A stretch of DNA of 64,000 nt, from the NCBI GenBank assembly GCA_023436245.1, contig JAEZJZ010000078.1:62001-126000 (forward strand), written 5' to 3'. Source of the stretch: Bacillota bacterium. GTDB lineage: Bacteria > Bacillota > UBA994 > UBA5500. The first letter of the stretch is position 1. Each line of letters opens with the position of its first letter. Positions 1-8,646 of this stretch are shown piece after piece. Made by a program: the position numbers and the translations under genes. The notes under the pieces are model-generated. The model did no database searches. It was not told the DNA's origin and saw only the letters and a list, made by a program, of their open reading frames with translations.

Positions 1-2
1 AT

Positions 3-1004
3 CAATACAAGGCCATGCTCGATCTACTGTCCGCTACGGCGCCGCAGTACAAAGACAGAGTTTCGCTTTTTCAACAACAGCGGCCGATATTCGAGACTTT
101 TGGGTTAGAGACCGAGTTGGATAAAGCGCTGAAGCCGCGCGTGTGGCTGAAGAGCGGCGGCTATCTGGTGATTGACCAGACAGAGGCTTTGACCGTGATC
201 GACGTCAACACCGGCAAGTTCGTGGGCAGCACCAATCTGGCAGATACCGTCTTCCAGACGAATCTGGAAGCGTGTGATGAGATAGCGCGTCAGTTGCGCC
301 TGCGCAATCTGGGCGGAATCATCATCATTGACTTCATCGACATGAGTGCAGCAGAACACCGCAAGCAGGTGCTGGCCAGACTGGAGGAGGCGATGAAGGC
401 CGACAAGACGAAGTCGGCTATTCTCGGCCTCACCCAACTGGGCTTGGTGGAGATGACCCGGCACAAAGTGCGGCAGGCGATTGGGGAAGTCTTGCAGAAG
501 CCATGTCCCTATTGCGACGGCACCGGGCATGTCCTGCATGAGGAAGTGTTGGGCAGCCGGATTGAGCTGGAGCTCTGGCGTTACTTCCGCACCCATGAAG
601 ATGAAGCTGTTCTGTTGGATGTCCATCCCAGCGTGGCGGCTGTACTGATTGGCAGTGGCGGCAGCAACTTGGAACGCCTGGAGAAGGAGACCGGGCGGCA
701 TGTCTTCGTGCGCGGCAACTCTGAGCGGCATTTGGAGGACTGGGCGATCGTCTTGTCCGGCAAGAGTGAGATGGTGGAGAAGGTAGCCCTGCCAGTGCAA
801 GTAGGTGAGGTTCTCTCCGTCAAACTGGAGGACGTGCATCAGGGCCGGGCCAGGGATGCCATCGCCCGCAAGGATGGTTTGGTGATTCAGGTGGACAAGG
901 CGGCACACCTGGTCGGGCAGAAGGTGTTGATCGAGGTGACCAGAACCTTCCGCACCTACGCTAAAGCCCGGCTGGCTGGCGAGTTCGTTGACGGCCCCCA
1001 ATGA
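3..1004 (+). CDS. rng: Ribonuclease E/G family protein, C-terminal part (5' end outside window)
   Basis: The reading frame is open from the left edge, so only about the last 333 residues are present. RNase E/G cuts single-stranded RNA in rRNA maturation and mRNA decay. Visible are the catalytic-domain signatures TVIDVNTGKF and IIIIDFIDM with their metal-binding aspartates, the zinc-link CPYCDGTG, and a C-terminal extension resembling a TRAM-type RNA-binding fold. The S1 domain would lie upstream. Placement directly before rplU is common in Clostridia and Negativicutes. The assignment is safe; whether to call it E or G is not decidable from this fragment. Confidence 0.93.
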   Translation, partial: QYKAMLDLLSATAPQYKDRVSLFQQQRPIFETFGLETELDKALKPRVWLKSGGYLVIDQTEALTVIDVNTGKFVGSTNLADTVFQTNLEACDEIARQLRLRNLGGIIIIDFIDMSAAEHRKQVLARLEEAMKADKTKSAILGLTQLGLVEMTRHKVRQAIGEVLQKPCPYCDGTGHVLHEEVLGSRIELELWRYFRTHEDEAVLLDVHPSVAAVLIGSGGSNLERLEKETGRHVFVRGNSERHLEDWAIVLSGKSEMVEKVALPVQVGEVLSVKLEDVHQGRARDAIARKDGLVIQVDKAAHLVGQKVLIEVTRTFRTYAKARLAGEFVDGPQ

Positions 1005-1016
1005 CTATGGTAGAAT
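988..1016 (+). promoter_or_regulatory. Sigma-A type promoter for the rplU operon
   Basis: TTGACG (988-993), a 17-bp spacer and TAGAAT (1011-1016) lie across the end of the RNase gene. It would start transcription about 110 bases before rplU and leave room for a structured leader. Confidence 0.75.
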
Positions 1017-1019
1017 TAA

Positions 1020-1129
1020 CATTCGTAAGTGTCTGTCGTCACGATGGATGCTGAAACCGCTCGGAGCGGGCAGAAAGCGCACCTAGTGCCGCCTGCGTTT
1101 CGGCGAGTCTATTTGAAGGGGGTGGCGAG
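1020..1129 (+). promoter_or_regulatory. rplU 5' leader, probable ribosomal protein autoregulation region
   Basis: The untranslated stretch between the promoter at 988-1016 and rplU contains short complementary G/C-rich segments, for example ACCGCTC / GAGCGGG near 1056-1070. Bacillota rplU genes usually carry an L21 leader RNA here. I infer the role from position; I did not fold it. Confidence 0.45.
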
Positions 1130-1441
1130 ATGTACGCCATTATCGAGACCGGTGGTAAGCAGCTCAAAGTAGAACAGGGTCAGGTAATCCGTGTGGAGAA
1201 ATTGCACGCGGATGCCGGACAGGCTGTCAACTTTGATCAGGTGCTGATGGTCGTTGATGGAGCTGACGTGAAGATGGGTCAGCCGTTGGTTGTCGGTGCT
1301 GTAGTAGAAGGCACCGTACTTGAGCATGGCAAGGCACCGAAAGTGCTTTCCTTGCGTTACAAGTCCAAGAAGCGCGTCCGCGTGAAGCGTGGCCATCGTC
1401 AGCCGTTTACGGCTGTCAAGATCGAAAGCATCCGCGGCTAA
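1130..1441 (+). CDS. rplU: 50S ribosomal protein L21
   Basis: The 103-residue product starts MYAIIETGGKQ, the L21 signature, and ends in the basic RNA-binding tail (KKRVRVKRGHRQ). L21 binds 23S rRNA in the large subunit. The ATG follows GAAGGGGGTGG at good spacing. It is first in the rplU-prp-rpmA operon, with prp starting 6 bases after its stop codon. Confidence 0.98.
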   Translation: MYAIIETGGKQLKVEQGQVIRVEKLHADAGQAVNFDQVLMVVDGADVKMGQPLVVGAVVEGTVLEHGKAPKVLSLRYKSKKRVRVKRGHRQPFTAVKIESIRG

Positions 1442-1447
1442 TTACCG

Positions 1448-1771
1448 ATGATTACGATTCGTCTGGAGCGCGGTGATGATCGGCGGATTGTCGCTTTTGC
1501 GGTGACCGGGCATTCGGGTTACGCCAAGTGGGGCAATGACATTGTCTGCGCCGGCGTCTCTGCGGTGGTGCAAACAACTATTCTGGGACTGCAGAATGTC
1601 CTCGGAATAGACTGCATTGGTTCGCAAGAAGACGGGAAACTGCACTGTGCTCTGCCGGCAGATCTCTCGCCCGGGAGTGCAGAACCGGCCGACATACTGC
1701 TTCGGACGATGCTAGCAGGTCTGAATGCATTGGCGGAAGCCTATGCTGATTACGTTCGCATCCTCGACTAA
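1448..1771 (+). CDS. prp: Ribosomal-processing cysteine protease Prp
   Basis: Prp removes the N-terminal extension of ribosomal protein L27 in Bacillota. The 107-residue protein has the family catalytic pair: His22 in TGHSGYA and Cys34 in NDIVCAGVSA. It sits between rplU and rpmA in the usual order. Its substrate motif is visible in L27 (gene at 1786) and, notably, in the prophage scaffold protein (gene at 48134). In Staphylococcus aureus phages, Prp also cleaves virion assembly proteins, so this host enzyme may be needed by the resident phage. Confidence 0.95.
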   Translation: MITIRLERGDDRRIVAFAVTGHSGYAKWGNDIVCAGVSAVVQTTILGLQNVLGIDCIGSQEDGKLHCALPADLSPGSAEPADILLRTMLAGLNALAEAYADYVRILD

Positions 1772-1785
1772 AAGGAGGTGTAAGC

Positions 1786-2088
1786 ATGCTTTTGAACTTT
1801 GATCTGCAACTGTTCGCTCACAAGAAGGGCGTTGGTAGTTCCCGTAACGGTCGCGACAGCAACGCTCAACGTCTGGGCGTGAAGCGTCAGGATGGGCAGT
1901 TTGTCTCTGCCGGTTCCATCTTGGTGCGCCAGCGCGGTACCAAGATCTATCCCGGGAACAACGTTGGATTGGGCAAAGATGACACCCTGTTCGCCATGGT
2001 GCACGGCGTCGTTGCTTTCGAGCGCAAGGGCCGCGACAAGAAACAAGTGAGTGTCTACCCGCTCGAGCAGGAGACAGCTAACTCATAG
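1786..2088 (+). CDS. rpmA: 50S ribosomal protein L27 with cleavable N-terminal extension
   Basis: The 100-residue protein begins MLLNFDLQLFAHKKG. Residues 1-11 are the Bacillota-type extension that Prp removes between Ala11 and His12; the exposed N-terminus reaches the peptidyl-transferase centre. The body (VGSSRNGRDSNAQRLGVK) is typical L27. The start follows AAAGGAGGTG at optimal spacing. Last gene of the rplU operon, followed by a strong terminator. Confidence 0.98.
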   Translation: MLLNFDLQLFAHKKGVGSSRNGRDSNAQRLGVKRQDGQFVSAGSILVRQRGTKIYPGNNVGLGKDDTLFAMVHGVVAFERKGRDKKQVSVYPLEQETANS

Positions 2089-2107
2089 TTTTTGCAATCC
2101 CCTCATC

Positions 2108-2138
2108 TCCCGGTGCCTAGGCACCGGGCTTTTTTTTG
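2108..2138 (+). terminator. Rho-independent terminator after rpmA
   Basis: CCCGGTGC / GCACCGGG stem with a short CTAG-centred turn, followed by a run of eight T. Confidence 0.92.
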
Positions 2139-2284
2139 GCAGACGGCCACCCAATGCGAAGCTTGCACTGGACTAAATTATGGAACCAATGGGGCTCCGC
2201 AATCTTGAATCGCCGGGATTGCAAGTGGTACAGGCTGGTGGATAATGCTATGATGTCAACAGGGAACCTGGAGGAGGTGCCAAG

Positions 2285-2809
2285 ATGTCGACAGATGCCT
2301 TTGCTCTGTTTCGTCGCTTTCGTCACGACCTGCTGAATGATCTGCAGATTGTGTCCGGTCACGTGCAACTGCGGCGCACGCACGAGGTCTTGCGCCAGGA
2401 TGTGCAAGCCGTGATCGACCGCATCCTGGAGGTAAGCCAGATCTTCACCTGTCGCAACGACCAATTGGCTGTGGCTCTCTGGGGATGGGTGGAACAGGCA
2501 CGTGATCGGGGGGTGTCGGTCAGCCTTGACCTGTGTGAACTGAGAGGTGAGGTGTCGTCCTTCTGTCTGGAGTTTGCAGATCAGTTGGTTGCGCTGCTCT
2601 TGCCCGAGATCGAAAAGCTCGCTGACGAGGAGCACTGGTTGCACCTCAGGCTCGATGCGACAGCACCTCTGCTGCAGATCACCACACCGCTGATCCCGGT
2701 GGAGGCGCTGCTCGCGGCTCAACCCGGTCTTTCTGAAGTGCTTCAGGCAGGTGACGATGAGGAGCTGCAGTTCTCCATTCGGATTTCGCACTGTACGCCT
2801 GATCAGTAA
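2285..2809 (+). CDS. Spo0B-like sporulation phosphotransferase
   Basis: The N-terminal helix reads FRRFRHDLLNDLQIVSGHVQL, the Spo0B/sensor-kinase-like alpha domain with the phospho-accepting histidine at residue 14. Spo0B passes phosphate from Spo0F to Spo0A in the sporulation phosphorelay. Length (174 aa) and location between rpmA and obg match Spo0B in Bacillus. The C-terminal half is divergent, as is usual in this family. The ATG follows GGAGGTGCCAAG. It implies that the host forms spores or descends from a spore former. Confidence 0.8.
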   Translation: MSTDAFALFRRFRHDLLNDLQIVSGHVQLRRTHEVLRQDVQAVIDRILEVSQIFTCRNDQLAVALWGWVEQARDRGVSVSLDLCELRGEVSSFCLEFADQLVALLLPEIEKLADEEHWLHLRLDATAPLLQITTPLIPVEALLAAQPGLSEVLQAGDDEELQFSIRISHCTPDQ

Positions 2810-2869
2810 GACATTCGCCGCCGCAGCCTATACTAGGAATAGGTGGCCTACATAGAGGAGGAACACGTG

Positions 2870-4156
2870 ATGATGTTCATCGATCAAGTGAAGATTTATG
2901 TGAAGGCTGGGGATGGCGGCAACGGCCTGGTTAATTTCCGGCGTGAGAAATACGTGCCCCATGGCGGTCCGGCCGGCGGCGACGGCGGTCATGGCGGCAA
3001 TGTGGTGATCACGGTCAGCGAGAACGCGAACACCCTGCTCGATCTGCGCTATCGCAAGCACCACAAAGCGGATCGCGGTGAGAACGGCGGCATCAACAAC
3101 ATGCACGGCAAGGATGGCGCCGATCGCGAGATCATCGTTCCTCCCGGAACGGTTGTCTACGATGATGACACCGATCAAGCCCTGGCTGACCTGACTGAAG
3201 TCGGTCAGCAGGTGATTATCGCCAAGGGCGGCCGGGGCGGCAGAGGCAATGCTCGCTTTGCCACCGCGGTGCAGCAGGCTCCCACCTTCGCCGAGCAAGG
3301 CGAGCCGGGTGAGGAAAAATGGCTGCGCTTGGAGCTGAAGTTACTGGCGGATGTGGGCCTCGTCGGTTTTCCGAACGCCGGCAAATCGACGCTGCTGTCG
3401 CAGGTTTCTGCGGCAAGGCCAAAGATTGCGGACTATCCGTTCACTACGTTGGTCCCGAACTTGGGCGTGGTGGAGGTGGATGGACACAGTTTTGTCATGG
3501 CTGACATTCCGGGGTTGATCACCGGTGCGCATCAAGGACAAGGCCTCGGTCACGAGTTCCTGCGACACGTGGAGCGCACGCGTATTCTGGTGCACATGGT
3601 TGATGCAGCCGGCTGTGACGGACGCGACCCATTGGAAGACTTCCATGCCATCAACCGGGAACTCGAGCTGTATACGCCTGAACTGGCCGATCGCCCGCAG
3701 GTTGTGGCCCTGAACAAGCTCGATCTGCCGGATGCGGCAGATCGTGAGGCCGAACTGGTGGCTGCCCTAGCGGAGCTTGGGTACTCAGTCTTCGCCATTT
3801 CTGCCGCAACCGGACAGGGAATACGTGAGCTGATGCGAGCCACTTATGCCGCATTACAGGCTGCTCCCAAGCCGCAGCCAATCGCTGTCTTGGAGAACTG
3901 GCAGGAGCCGGAGCGGCCCACAACCATCAGCCGAGATAATGAGTTCTATGTGGTGAGTGGCACCTGGGTCGAGCGCCGCATCGCCATGACTGACATGCAG
4001 AACGAGGACGCAGTGCGCCGCCTGCAGCGTGCCCTCCGGCGCTATGGCGTGTTCGACGCCCTGCGCGATGCTGGAATCAAAGAGGGCGATCCCGTGCGCA
4101 TTCGTAATGTGGAGTTTGAGTTCACTGACGATCCCGCTGCCGAAGAACGGCGTTAG
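2870..4156 (+). CDS. obg: GTPase Obg (ribosome assembly)
   Basis: Essential GTPase in 50S assembly and stress/sporulation control. Visible in order: glycine-rich Obg fold (about residues 1-158), G domain with the P-loop GFPNAGKST, switch motif DIPGL, NKLD base-recognition motif and an SA loop, then a C-terminal OCT domain (about 350-428). GTG, ATG and ATG lie in tandem; I chose the ATG at 2870, about 7 bases after AGAGGAGGAA. The family start is usually MFIDQVKIYVKAG, so 2873 is an alternative. Confidence 0.97.
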   Translation: MMFIDQVKIYVKAGDGGNGLVNFRREKYVPHGGPAGGDGGHGGNVVITVSENANTLLDLRYRKHHKADRGENGGINNMHGKDGADREIIVPPGTVVYDDDTDQALADLTEVGQQVIIAKGGRGGRGNARFATAVQQAPTFAEQGEPGEEKWLRLELKLLADVGLVGFPNAGKSTLLSQVSAARPKIADYPFTTLVPNLGVVEVDGHSFVMADIPGLITGAHQGQGLGHEFLRHVERTRILVHMVDAAGCDGRDPLEDFHAINRELELYTPELADRPQVVALNKLDLPDAADREAELVAALAELGYSVFAISAATGQGIRELMRATYAALQAAPKPQPIAVLENWQEPERPTTISRDNEFYVVSGTWVERRIAMTDMQNEDAVRRLQRALRRYGVFDALRDAGIKEGDPVRIRNVEFEFTDDPAAEERR

Positions 4157-4185
4157 TGAGGTATAGGAGCCGGACAGCAACCCGA

Positions 4186-4223
4186 CAAAGCCTCCGCCCA
4201 GCTGGGTGGAGGCTTTGTTTTTC
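4186..4223 (+). terminator. Rho-independent terminator after obg
   Basis: ACAAAGCCTCC / GGAGGCTTTGT stem around a CAGCTGG-containing loop, followed by a T-rich tail. Confidence 0.9.
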
Positions 4224-4284
4224 GGACAGGCTGTGCTCAATTTGCTAGAATGGTGGTGAAGGACAGGTGGGGGAGGCGATCTGC

Positions 4285-4905
4285 GTGCAGAGATATGGGA
4301 TTATGGGCGGAACCTTTGACCCGATTCATTTGGGGCATTTGGTGACAGCTGAAGCTGCCAGGCACGAGTTTGACCTGCAGAGGGTTTTTTTCGTTCCCTC
4401 GGGGAATCCGCCGCACAAGCAGGCGCGGCGCGTCGCCAGCGGAGAGCACCGTTATCTGATGGCGTTGCTCGCAACCGCGGCTAACCCAGCTTTCTACCTC
4501 TCGCGTGTGGAGATTGACCGTGCAGGCTACTCCTATACCTACGACACTGTGCAGTTCTTTCTGCAGGAATATGCTCCCTGCGAACTCTACTTCATCACCG
4601 GTGCAGACGCAATTCGCGACATCACCAACTGGCACCGCCATCGCGAGTTGCTGCAGACATGCCACTTTGTCGCCGCCACCAGGCCCGGCTTCCGGCTGGA
4701 CGATCATCTCAATTCGGATCACTTCTCGCAGAGCGAGATGCAGCACATTCACCAACTGGAGGTTCCTTCCTTGGCCATTTCCTCCACTGACGTGCGTCAG
4801 CGAGTGCAGAACGGTCGCCCGATTAGATACTTGGTGCCGGAAGGCGTGGAACATTACATTCACAAATATCGTCTTTATGCAGGAGACGATGCTTTCGACA
4901 TCTAG
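4285..4905 (+). CDS. nadD: Nicotinate-nucleotide adenylyltransferase
   Basis: Transfers AMP to nicotinate mononucleotide in NAD synthesis. The nucleotidyltransferase motif GGTFDPIHLGHL is near the N-terminus and ISSTDVR near the C-terminus; length (206 aa) fits NadD. The GTG at 4285 follows GGGGGAGGC at normal spacing, which gives VQRYGIMGGTFDP and is preferred over the longer frame. nadD after obg and before a LytR-type gene and rsfS is a standard Bacillota order, although the YqeK-type HD hydrolase often found here is absent. Confidence 0.96.
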   Translation: MQRYGIMGGTFDPIHLGHLVTAEAARHEFDLQRVFFVPSGNPPHKQARRVASGEHRYLMALLATAANPAFYLSRVEIDRAGYSYTYDTVQFFLQEYAPCELYFITGADAIRDITNWHRHRELLQTCHFVAATRPGFRLDDHLNSDHFSQSEMQHIHQLEVPSLAISSTDVRQRVQNGRPIRYLVPEGVEHYIHKYRLYAGDDAFDI

Positions 4906-5054
4906 CGCGCCCAGGTTTGCTGGTTGTCACTGAATTGGCATCAATGGTATAGTTAATAGGATCAGCCTATCCTCAGTTGGCGAACTTTGTCGTACTAAAA
5001 CGCCTTAATTCGGGACCCTTTGCCCGAGCAGCCGGCAGACTAGGAGGAAATGAC

Positions 5055-6221
5055 ATGAGCCGGAAATTGACAGTATTGCTTACACTGACCTTCTTTCTGC
5101 TCGTTACTGGCGGAAGCGCCTATTGGTTCTGGATTCGCACTCCCGCAGTAGTTGACGGAGACGAGGCGCCGTTGCCTGCGGATGGTAAGCTGCACGCTCT
5201 GGTGCTGGGCGTCGATCCTGGTTGGGTTGCTCCGGGAAAGGCCGGAATAGGGCGCAGCGATACGATCATGCTGGCAACTTTTGACCCGAAGACAGGTGAT
5301 GTTAGCTTGCTCTCCATCCCCCGCGACACTAGGGTGGAAATCCCGGGGCATGGCATGGACAAGATCAATCATGCCTACGCTTTCGGTGGAGTGGACCTCA
5401 CCCGCCAGACCGTGCAGAACTTCCTGCAAGTGCCGATTCGCTACTACGTGAAGATCGATACCACCGGCTTCATCAAGCTGGTTGACGCCATCGGCGGCGT
5501 GACCATTGAGGTGGAAAAGGACATGGATTGGGATGACTACGCCGGCAACCTGCATATCCATTTGAAGAAGGGATTGCAGACCCTCGACGGCAAGAATGCC
5601 AACGATTATGTGCGCTTCCGCCATACCGACAGCGACGTCGCTCGCGCTGCACGGCAACAGAAGTTCATCGCTGCGGCGATCAAACAGGCGCTGAAACCAG
5701 CGAATCTGCTGAAGATCCCCGAGTTGATGCGTATCGGCTTTGAAACGGTGCAAACGAACATTCCTTTGACGACTATGCTACGCTATGTGCCGGCAGTGTC
5801 ATCCATCAAGGACAGCATCAGTTCCTATACCGTAGAAGGTGAAGACAAGTACATCGATGGAATCTACTACTACGTTCCCAACATGGAGAAAATAGACCAG
5901 TTGGTTGAGACTTATTTCTATTCTGGTATAGATCGCGTGGCTAATAGCGAGGTGCGCGTAGCCGTGCGCTATGGCAACGGCAGTCGGGAGAGCGCCAACC
6001 AAGTGGCTGAACTGCTGCAGAAGTCAGGTTTCAATGTGAAGAGTGTCACGGCGGCCGACTCCAGCGACTATCAGGTGACGCAGGTGTTGAGTGTAGCTAA
6101 GCAGACTGATGGCGCAGTGCGAGTGGCAGAAGCGATAGCCGCTCCCGAGGTGCTACTCGACCCCGAGGCCGGAACAGATGTCGATGTGGTCGTGATTCTT
6201 GGCAAAGACATGCTGCCGTAG
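5055..6221 (+). CDS. LytR-CpsA-Psr (LCP) family protein with LytR_C domain
   Basis: LCP enzymes attach undecaprenyl-linked anionic polymers to peptidoglycan outside the membrane. The ATG at 5055 follows AGGAGGAAATGAC. Residues about 5-27 form one membrane segment (LTVLLTLTFFLLVTGGSAYW). The LCP core carries GRSDTIMLATFDP, LLSIPRDTRVEIPG and KINHAYAFGG, with the conserved Arg/Asp residues of the phosphotransferase site. The last 90 residues (VRVAVRYGNGSRESA onward) are a LytR_C domain. Its partner polymer is unknown, but SLH proteins in the window suggest a pyruvylated secondary wall polymer. Confidence 0.93.
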   Translation: MSRKLTVLLTLTFFLLVTGGSAYWFWIRTPAVVDGDEAPLPADGKLHALVLGVDPGWVAPGKAGIGRSDTIMLATFDPKTGDVSLLSIPRDTRVEIPGHGMDKINHAYAFGGVDLTRQTVQNFLQVPIRYYVKIDTTGFIKLVDAIGGVTIEVEKDMDWDDYAGNLHIHLKKGLQTLDGKNANDYVRFRHTDSDVARAARQQKFIAAAIKQALKPANLLKIPELMRIGFETVQTNIPLTTMLRYVPAVSSIKDSISSYTVEGEDKYIDGIYYYVPNMEKIDQLVETYFYSGIDRVANSEVRVAVRYGNGSRESANQVAELLQKSGFNVKSVTAADSSDYQVTQVLSVAKQTDGAVRVAEAIAAPEVLLDPEAGTDVDVVVILGKDMLP

Positions 6222-6328
6222 GCGCATGTCTTTTTCTTGAAATGAAGGCTGTAGCTCAGGGGTCTTCCCACGCCAAACACGGTTTGTCTCTTCGGGCGCG
6301 GGGAAAGTTAACGCATGGAGGTGGAACA

Positions 6329-6682
6329 ATGAATTCATTGGACTTGGCCAGACGCATAGTTGAACTGGCAGATGACAGAAAAGCGCGTGATCCGGTGATC
6401 TTGGGACTGCAGTCGCTGACCATCGTCGCCGACTATTTTGTCCTGCTTACCGGCACCTCTCGTACTCAGGTTCTGGGTATTGCCAATCACATTGAAGAAG
6501 AGCTTTCGCAGCTAGACCTTTTGCCTGCTCAACGGGAAGGCGATCAGGACGCGAAGTGGCTTTTGCTCGATTATGGCGATGTTGTGGTGCACGTCTTTCA
6601 AGAAGACACCAGACTGTTCTACAATCTGGAGCGACTCTGGAACGACGCCCAGAGGATAACGGTGAATGAGTCTGCCCTATAA
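6329..6682 (+). CDS. rsfS: Ribosome silencing factor RsfS
   Basis: The 117-residue protein binds L14 and blocks subunit joining during starvation. Typical segments are DPVILGLQSLTIVADYFVLLTGTSRTQV and the C-terminal WLLLDYGDVVVHVFQ. The ATG at 6329 follows GGAGGTGGAACA. Its 3' end overlaps the methyltransferase gene by 17 bases, so the two are probably translated together. Confidence 0.95.
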   Translation: MNSLDLARRIVELADDRKARDPVILGLQSLTIVADYFVLLTGTSRTQVLGIANHIEEELSQLDLLPAQREGDQDAKWLLLDYGDVVVHVFQEDTRLFYNLERLWNDAQRITVNESAL

Positions 6683-7448
6683 CCGCCTGGCCGCGCTCTA
6701 TGACGGCTTGATGGGTGAGGTTGATTACGACCAATGGGCTAGCTATCTCGAGCGGCTGTGCCGGGAGTATGGCACGCAAGGCAGGCGCCTACTCGATCTT
6801 GGCTGCGGCACTGGTACGCTTACCATGCTAATGGCCAAGGCCGGGTTTGATGTCGTCGGAGTGGACCTGTCCTCGGACATGCTGGCTATCGCCGCGGACA
6901 AGGGCTTGGCCATGAATCTCAGCCCATCTCGCTGGCGGTGCCAGGATATGCGCAAGTTGCGCTTTCCACGGGATAGCTTTGATGTAGCCATTTGCGCCTG
7001 CGATGGCTTCAACTACCTGCAGAACGCGGCGGAACTGTCAGAGACGCTGCAGGGCATTGCCGGCTGCCTGAAGGCTGACGGCCTATTGCTTTTTGACTTG
7101 CATAGCGAGCACAAGATGCGACACGTGTTTGCCGGAGGGCAGTTCGTTCAAGAGAGCTCTGATGGTTATTGCATCTGGACTTCCGAGTTTGACGAACAGA
7201 CCGGTGACTGTCTGCACGAGATGACCATTTTTTCTCAGCAGCGGGGCGACCTCTACCTGCGTAGCGATGAAAGCCATCGCCAACACCACTTTGCTCCTGA
7301 AGATGTCGCCACACTGCTGCGGGAGACTGGGTATAATCTGCTTGGCACTTTGGCCTTCGGCGAAAAGTCGCCGCCAACTGCCGAAAGCGAGCGAATCCAG
7401 TTCGTCGCCCGGCGGCAAGCAGATAATGGTCTGCGCTCGGGTGGTTGA
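6666..7448 (+). CDS. Class I SAM-dependent methyltransferase
   Basis: The 260-residue protein has motif I LLDLGCGTGTLT near residue 40, motif II VVGVDLSSDML and the motif IV-like FDVAICACDGFNYL. Family members often follow rsfS in Bacillota; the substrate is not established. Translation probably couples to rsfS through the 17-base overlap. Confidence 0.9.
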   Translation: MSLPYNRLAALYDGLMGEVDYDQWASYLERLCREYGTQGRRLLDLGCGTGTLTMLMAKAGFDVVGVDLSSDMLAIAADKGLAMNLSPSRWRCQDMRKLRFPRDSFDVAICACDGFNYLQNAAELSETLQGIAGCLKADGLLLFDLHSEHKMRHVFAGGQFVQESSDGYCIWTSEFDEQTGDCLHEMTIFSQQRGDLYLRSDESHRQHHFAPEDVATLLRETGYNLLGTLAFGEKSPPTAESERIQFVARRQADNGLRSGG

Positions 7449-7473
7449 CAACTACTCGCCACATCCGTATAAT
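7445..7473 (+). promoter_or_regulatory. Consensus sigma-A promoter for tRNA-Ala
   Basis: TTGACA, exactly 17 bp, TATAAT: a perfect match to the consensus, about 70 bases before the tRNA and overlapping the end of the methyltransferase gene. Confidence 0.92.
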
Positions 7474-7544
7474 AATCAATGTACCCGCCGTCAGGCGGTG
7501 CGTGAATGGGGCGTCGCAAGAGAGCCCTGTTCCAATTAAACAGT

Positions 7545-7620
<76 letters not shown>

Positions 7621-7627
7621 AGAAATT

Positions 7628-7657
7628 GACGCTTTCGAGCAATCGAAAGCGTTTTTG
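7628..7657 (+). terminator. Terminator after tRNA-Ala
   Basis: ACGCTTTCGA / TCGAAAGCGT stem with loop GCAA and a TTTTT tail. Confidence 0.93.
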
Positions 7658-7699
7658 CTGTTCCGACGCTAGCATCGCCTTTGATTCTTGGCTCGGCTG

Positions 7700-7729
7700 T
7701 TGACAATACATGGCGTACAATTGTAGACT
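7700..7729 (+). promoter_or_regulatory. Promoter for the GNAT gene
   Basis: TTGACA (7700-7705), 18-bp spacer, TAGACT (7724-7729). Starts before this point cannot be used by this transcript, which argues against the longest frame of the next gene. Confidence 0.6.
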
Positions 7730-7799
7730 AAATATCCGGCGCGATGTTGTATTGTTACCCTATTTAGGAAGAACATGTGCGCGTTCGTGGTGGATATTC

Positions 7800-8285
7800 A
7801 TGCTAGAAGGGATGTGCTGCCTTGTGATTGTCCGACCGGCAACGATTTGGGATATCAGTGCAGTTGTTGACCTCTTCTGGGAGTTGGATACTGGTGCTAT
7901 CGCTTCTCAGCCTGAGCATTTCCAGCGTGGGGAAAGGTCAGTTGAGTACTTGTCCGGGATAATCAATGGCGAGAAGTCTGATTTCCTGGTGGCCGATGAG
8001 GGCGGGGAGATAGTCGGATTCTCACTGCTTTACGAGAAGGAAGTAAAAGGACTGAGTCTTCTGGTCCCATGCCGATACGCTTACATCCAGGATTTCGTGG
8101 TGAAAGGAAGCTGCCGGAATAGAGGAATCGGATCCCAACTGATGACGGAGTCCAAATCGTGGGCGAAGAGGCGTGGGCTGGACTATCTCCGGCTCTCCGT
8201 CCTCCCGGACAATGTGGATGCACAACGCTTCTATCGTCGGCATGGTCTCTGTGAACAGATGATTAGCATGGAATGCAAGCTATGA
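7800..8285 (+). CDS. GNAT family N-acetyltransferase
   Basis: Acyl-CoA-dependent acetyltransferase of unknown substrate. The core VIVRPATIWDISAVVDLFWEL is a GNAT N-terminus; the acetyl-CoA loop RNRGIGSQL follows YIQDFVVKGSC, and RLSVLPDNVDAQRFYRRHG is the typical C-terminal region. The start is uncertain: ATG 7800, ATG 7812 and GTG 7824 are all in frame. A good site (TTAGGAAGAAC) precedes ATG 7775, but that ATG is in another frame, which could mean a small upstream indel. Confidence 0.85.
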   Translation: MLEGMCCLVIVRPATIWDISAVVDLFWELDTGAIASQPEHFQRGERSVEYLSGIINGEKSDFLVADEGGEIVGFSLLYEKEVKGLSLLVPCRYAYIQDFVVKGSCRNRGIGSQLMTESKSWAKRRGLDYLRLSVLPDNVDAQRFYRRHGLCEQMISMECKL

Positions 8286-8646
8286 AGTGCGGACTGGGAC
8301 AGACCGACTGCTTGACCGTGCTGGAGAGATATCAGGTTTCTCATCAGCTCGTCCGAGCGAGCCGATCTCGTCTCGGGTGAGGTGTCGGGGCATTCGCCGT
8401 TTTTCCACGACGTAGTTGAATAACGAGTGTTGCTGCACGCAGAAGGAGCGAGATCCGGCCTTGCCGGACTCGCTCCTTATTGCTTGGGCAGACCCTCGCC
8501 AAATGGCAGGGGGAGATTTGGCGTGCCAGGCTGGTGTGCGCTTCTATTGCGCCGAGTCGAGTTGATACTGACGAGGAGCCATGAGATCATGACCCTCGAT
8601 CACCTCTCCGAATAGAATACAGCAGGCTAGCATGGAAGGGGGGTGA
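8286..8646. other. 361-bp intergenic stretch with a long hairpin
   Basis: No convincing gene. AAGGAGCGAG (8443-8452) pairs with CTCGCTCCTT (8469-8478) around an inner CCGG stem, a probable terminator for the GNAT gene. The remaining sequence shows no feature I can name apart from the ribosome site GGAAGGGGGG just before the next gene. Confidence 0.5.

Noticed and set aside
105..1001. Long minus-strand frame across the RNase gene
   Set aside because: Shadow of the G+C-rich coding strand; no start signal or family.
2117..2791. Minus-strand frame over the Spo0B-like gene
   Set aside because: The plus-strand gene has the ribosome site, the His motif and the expected position.
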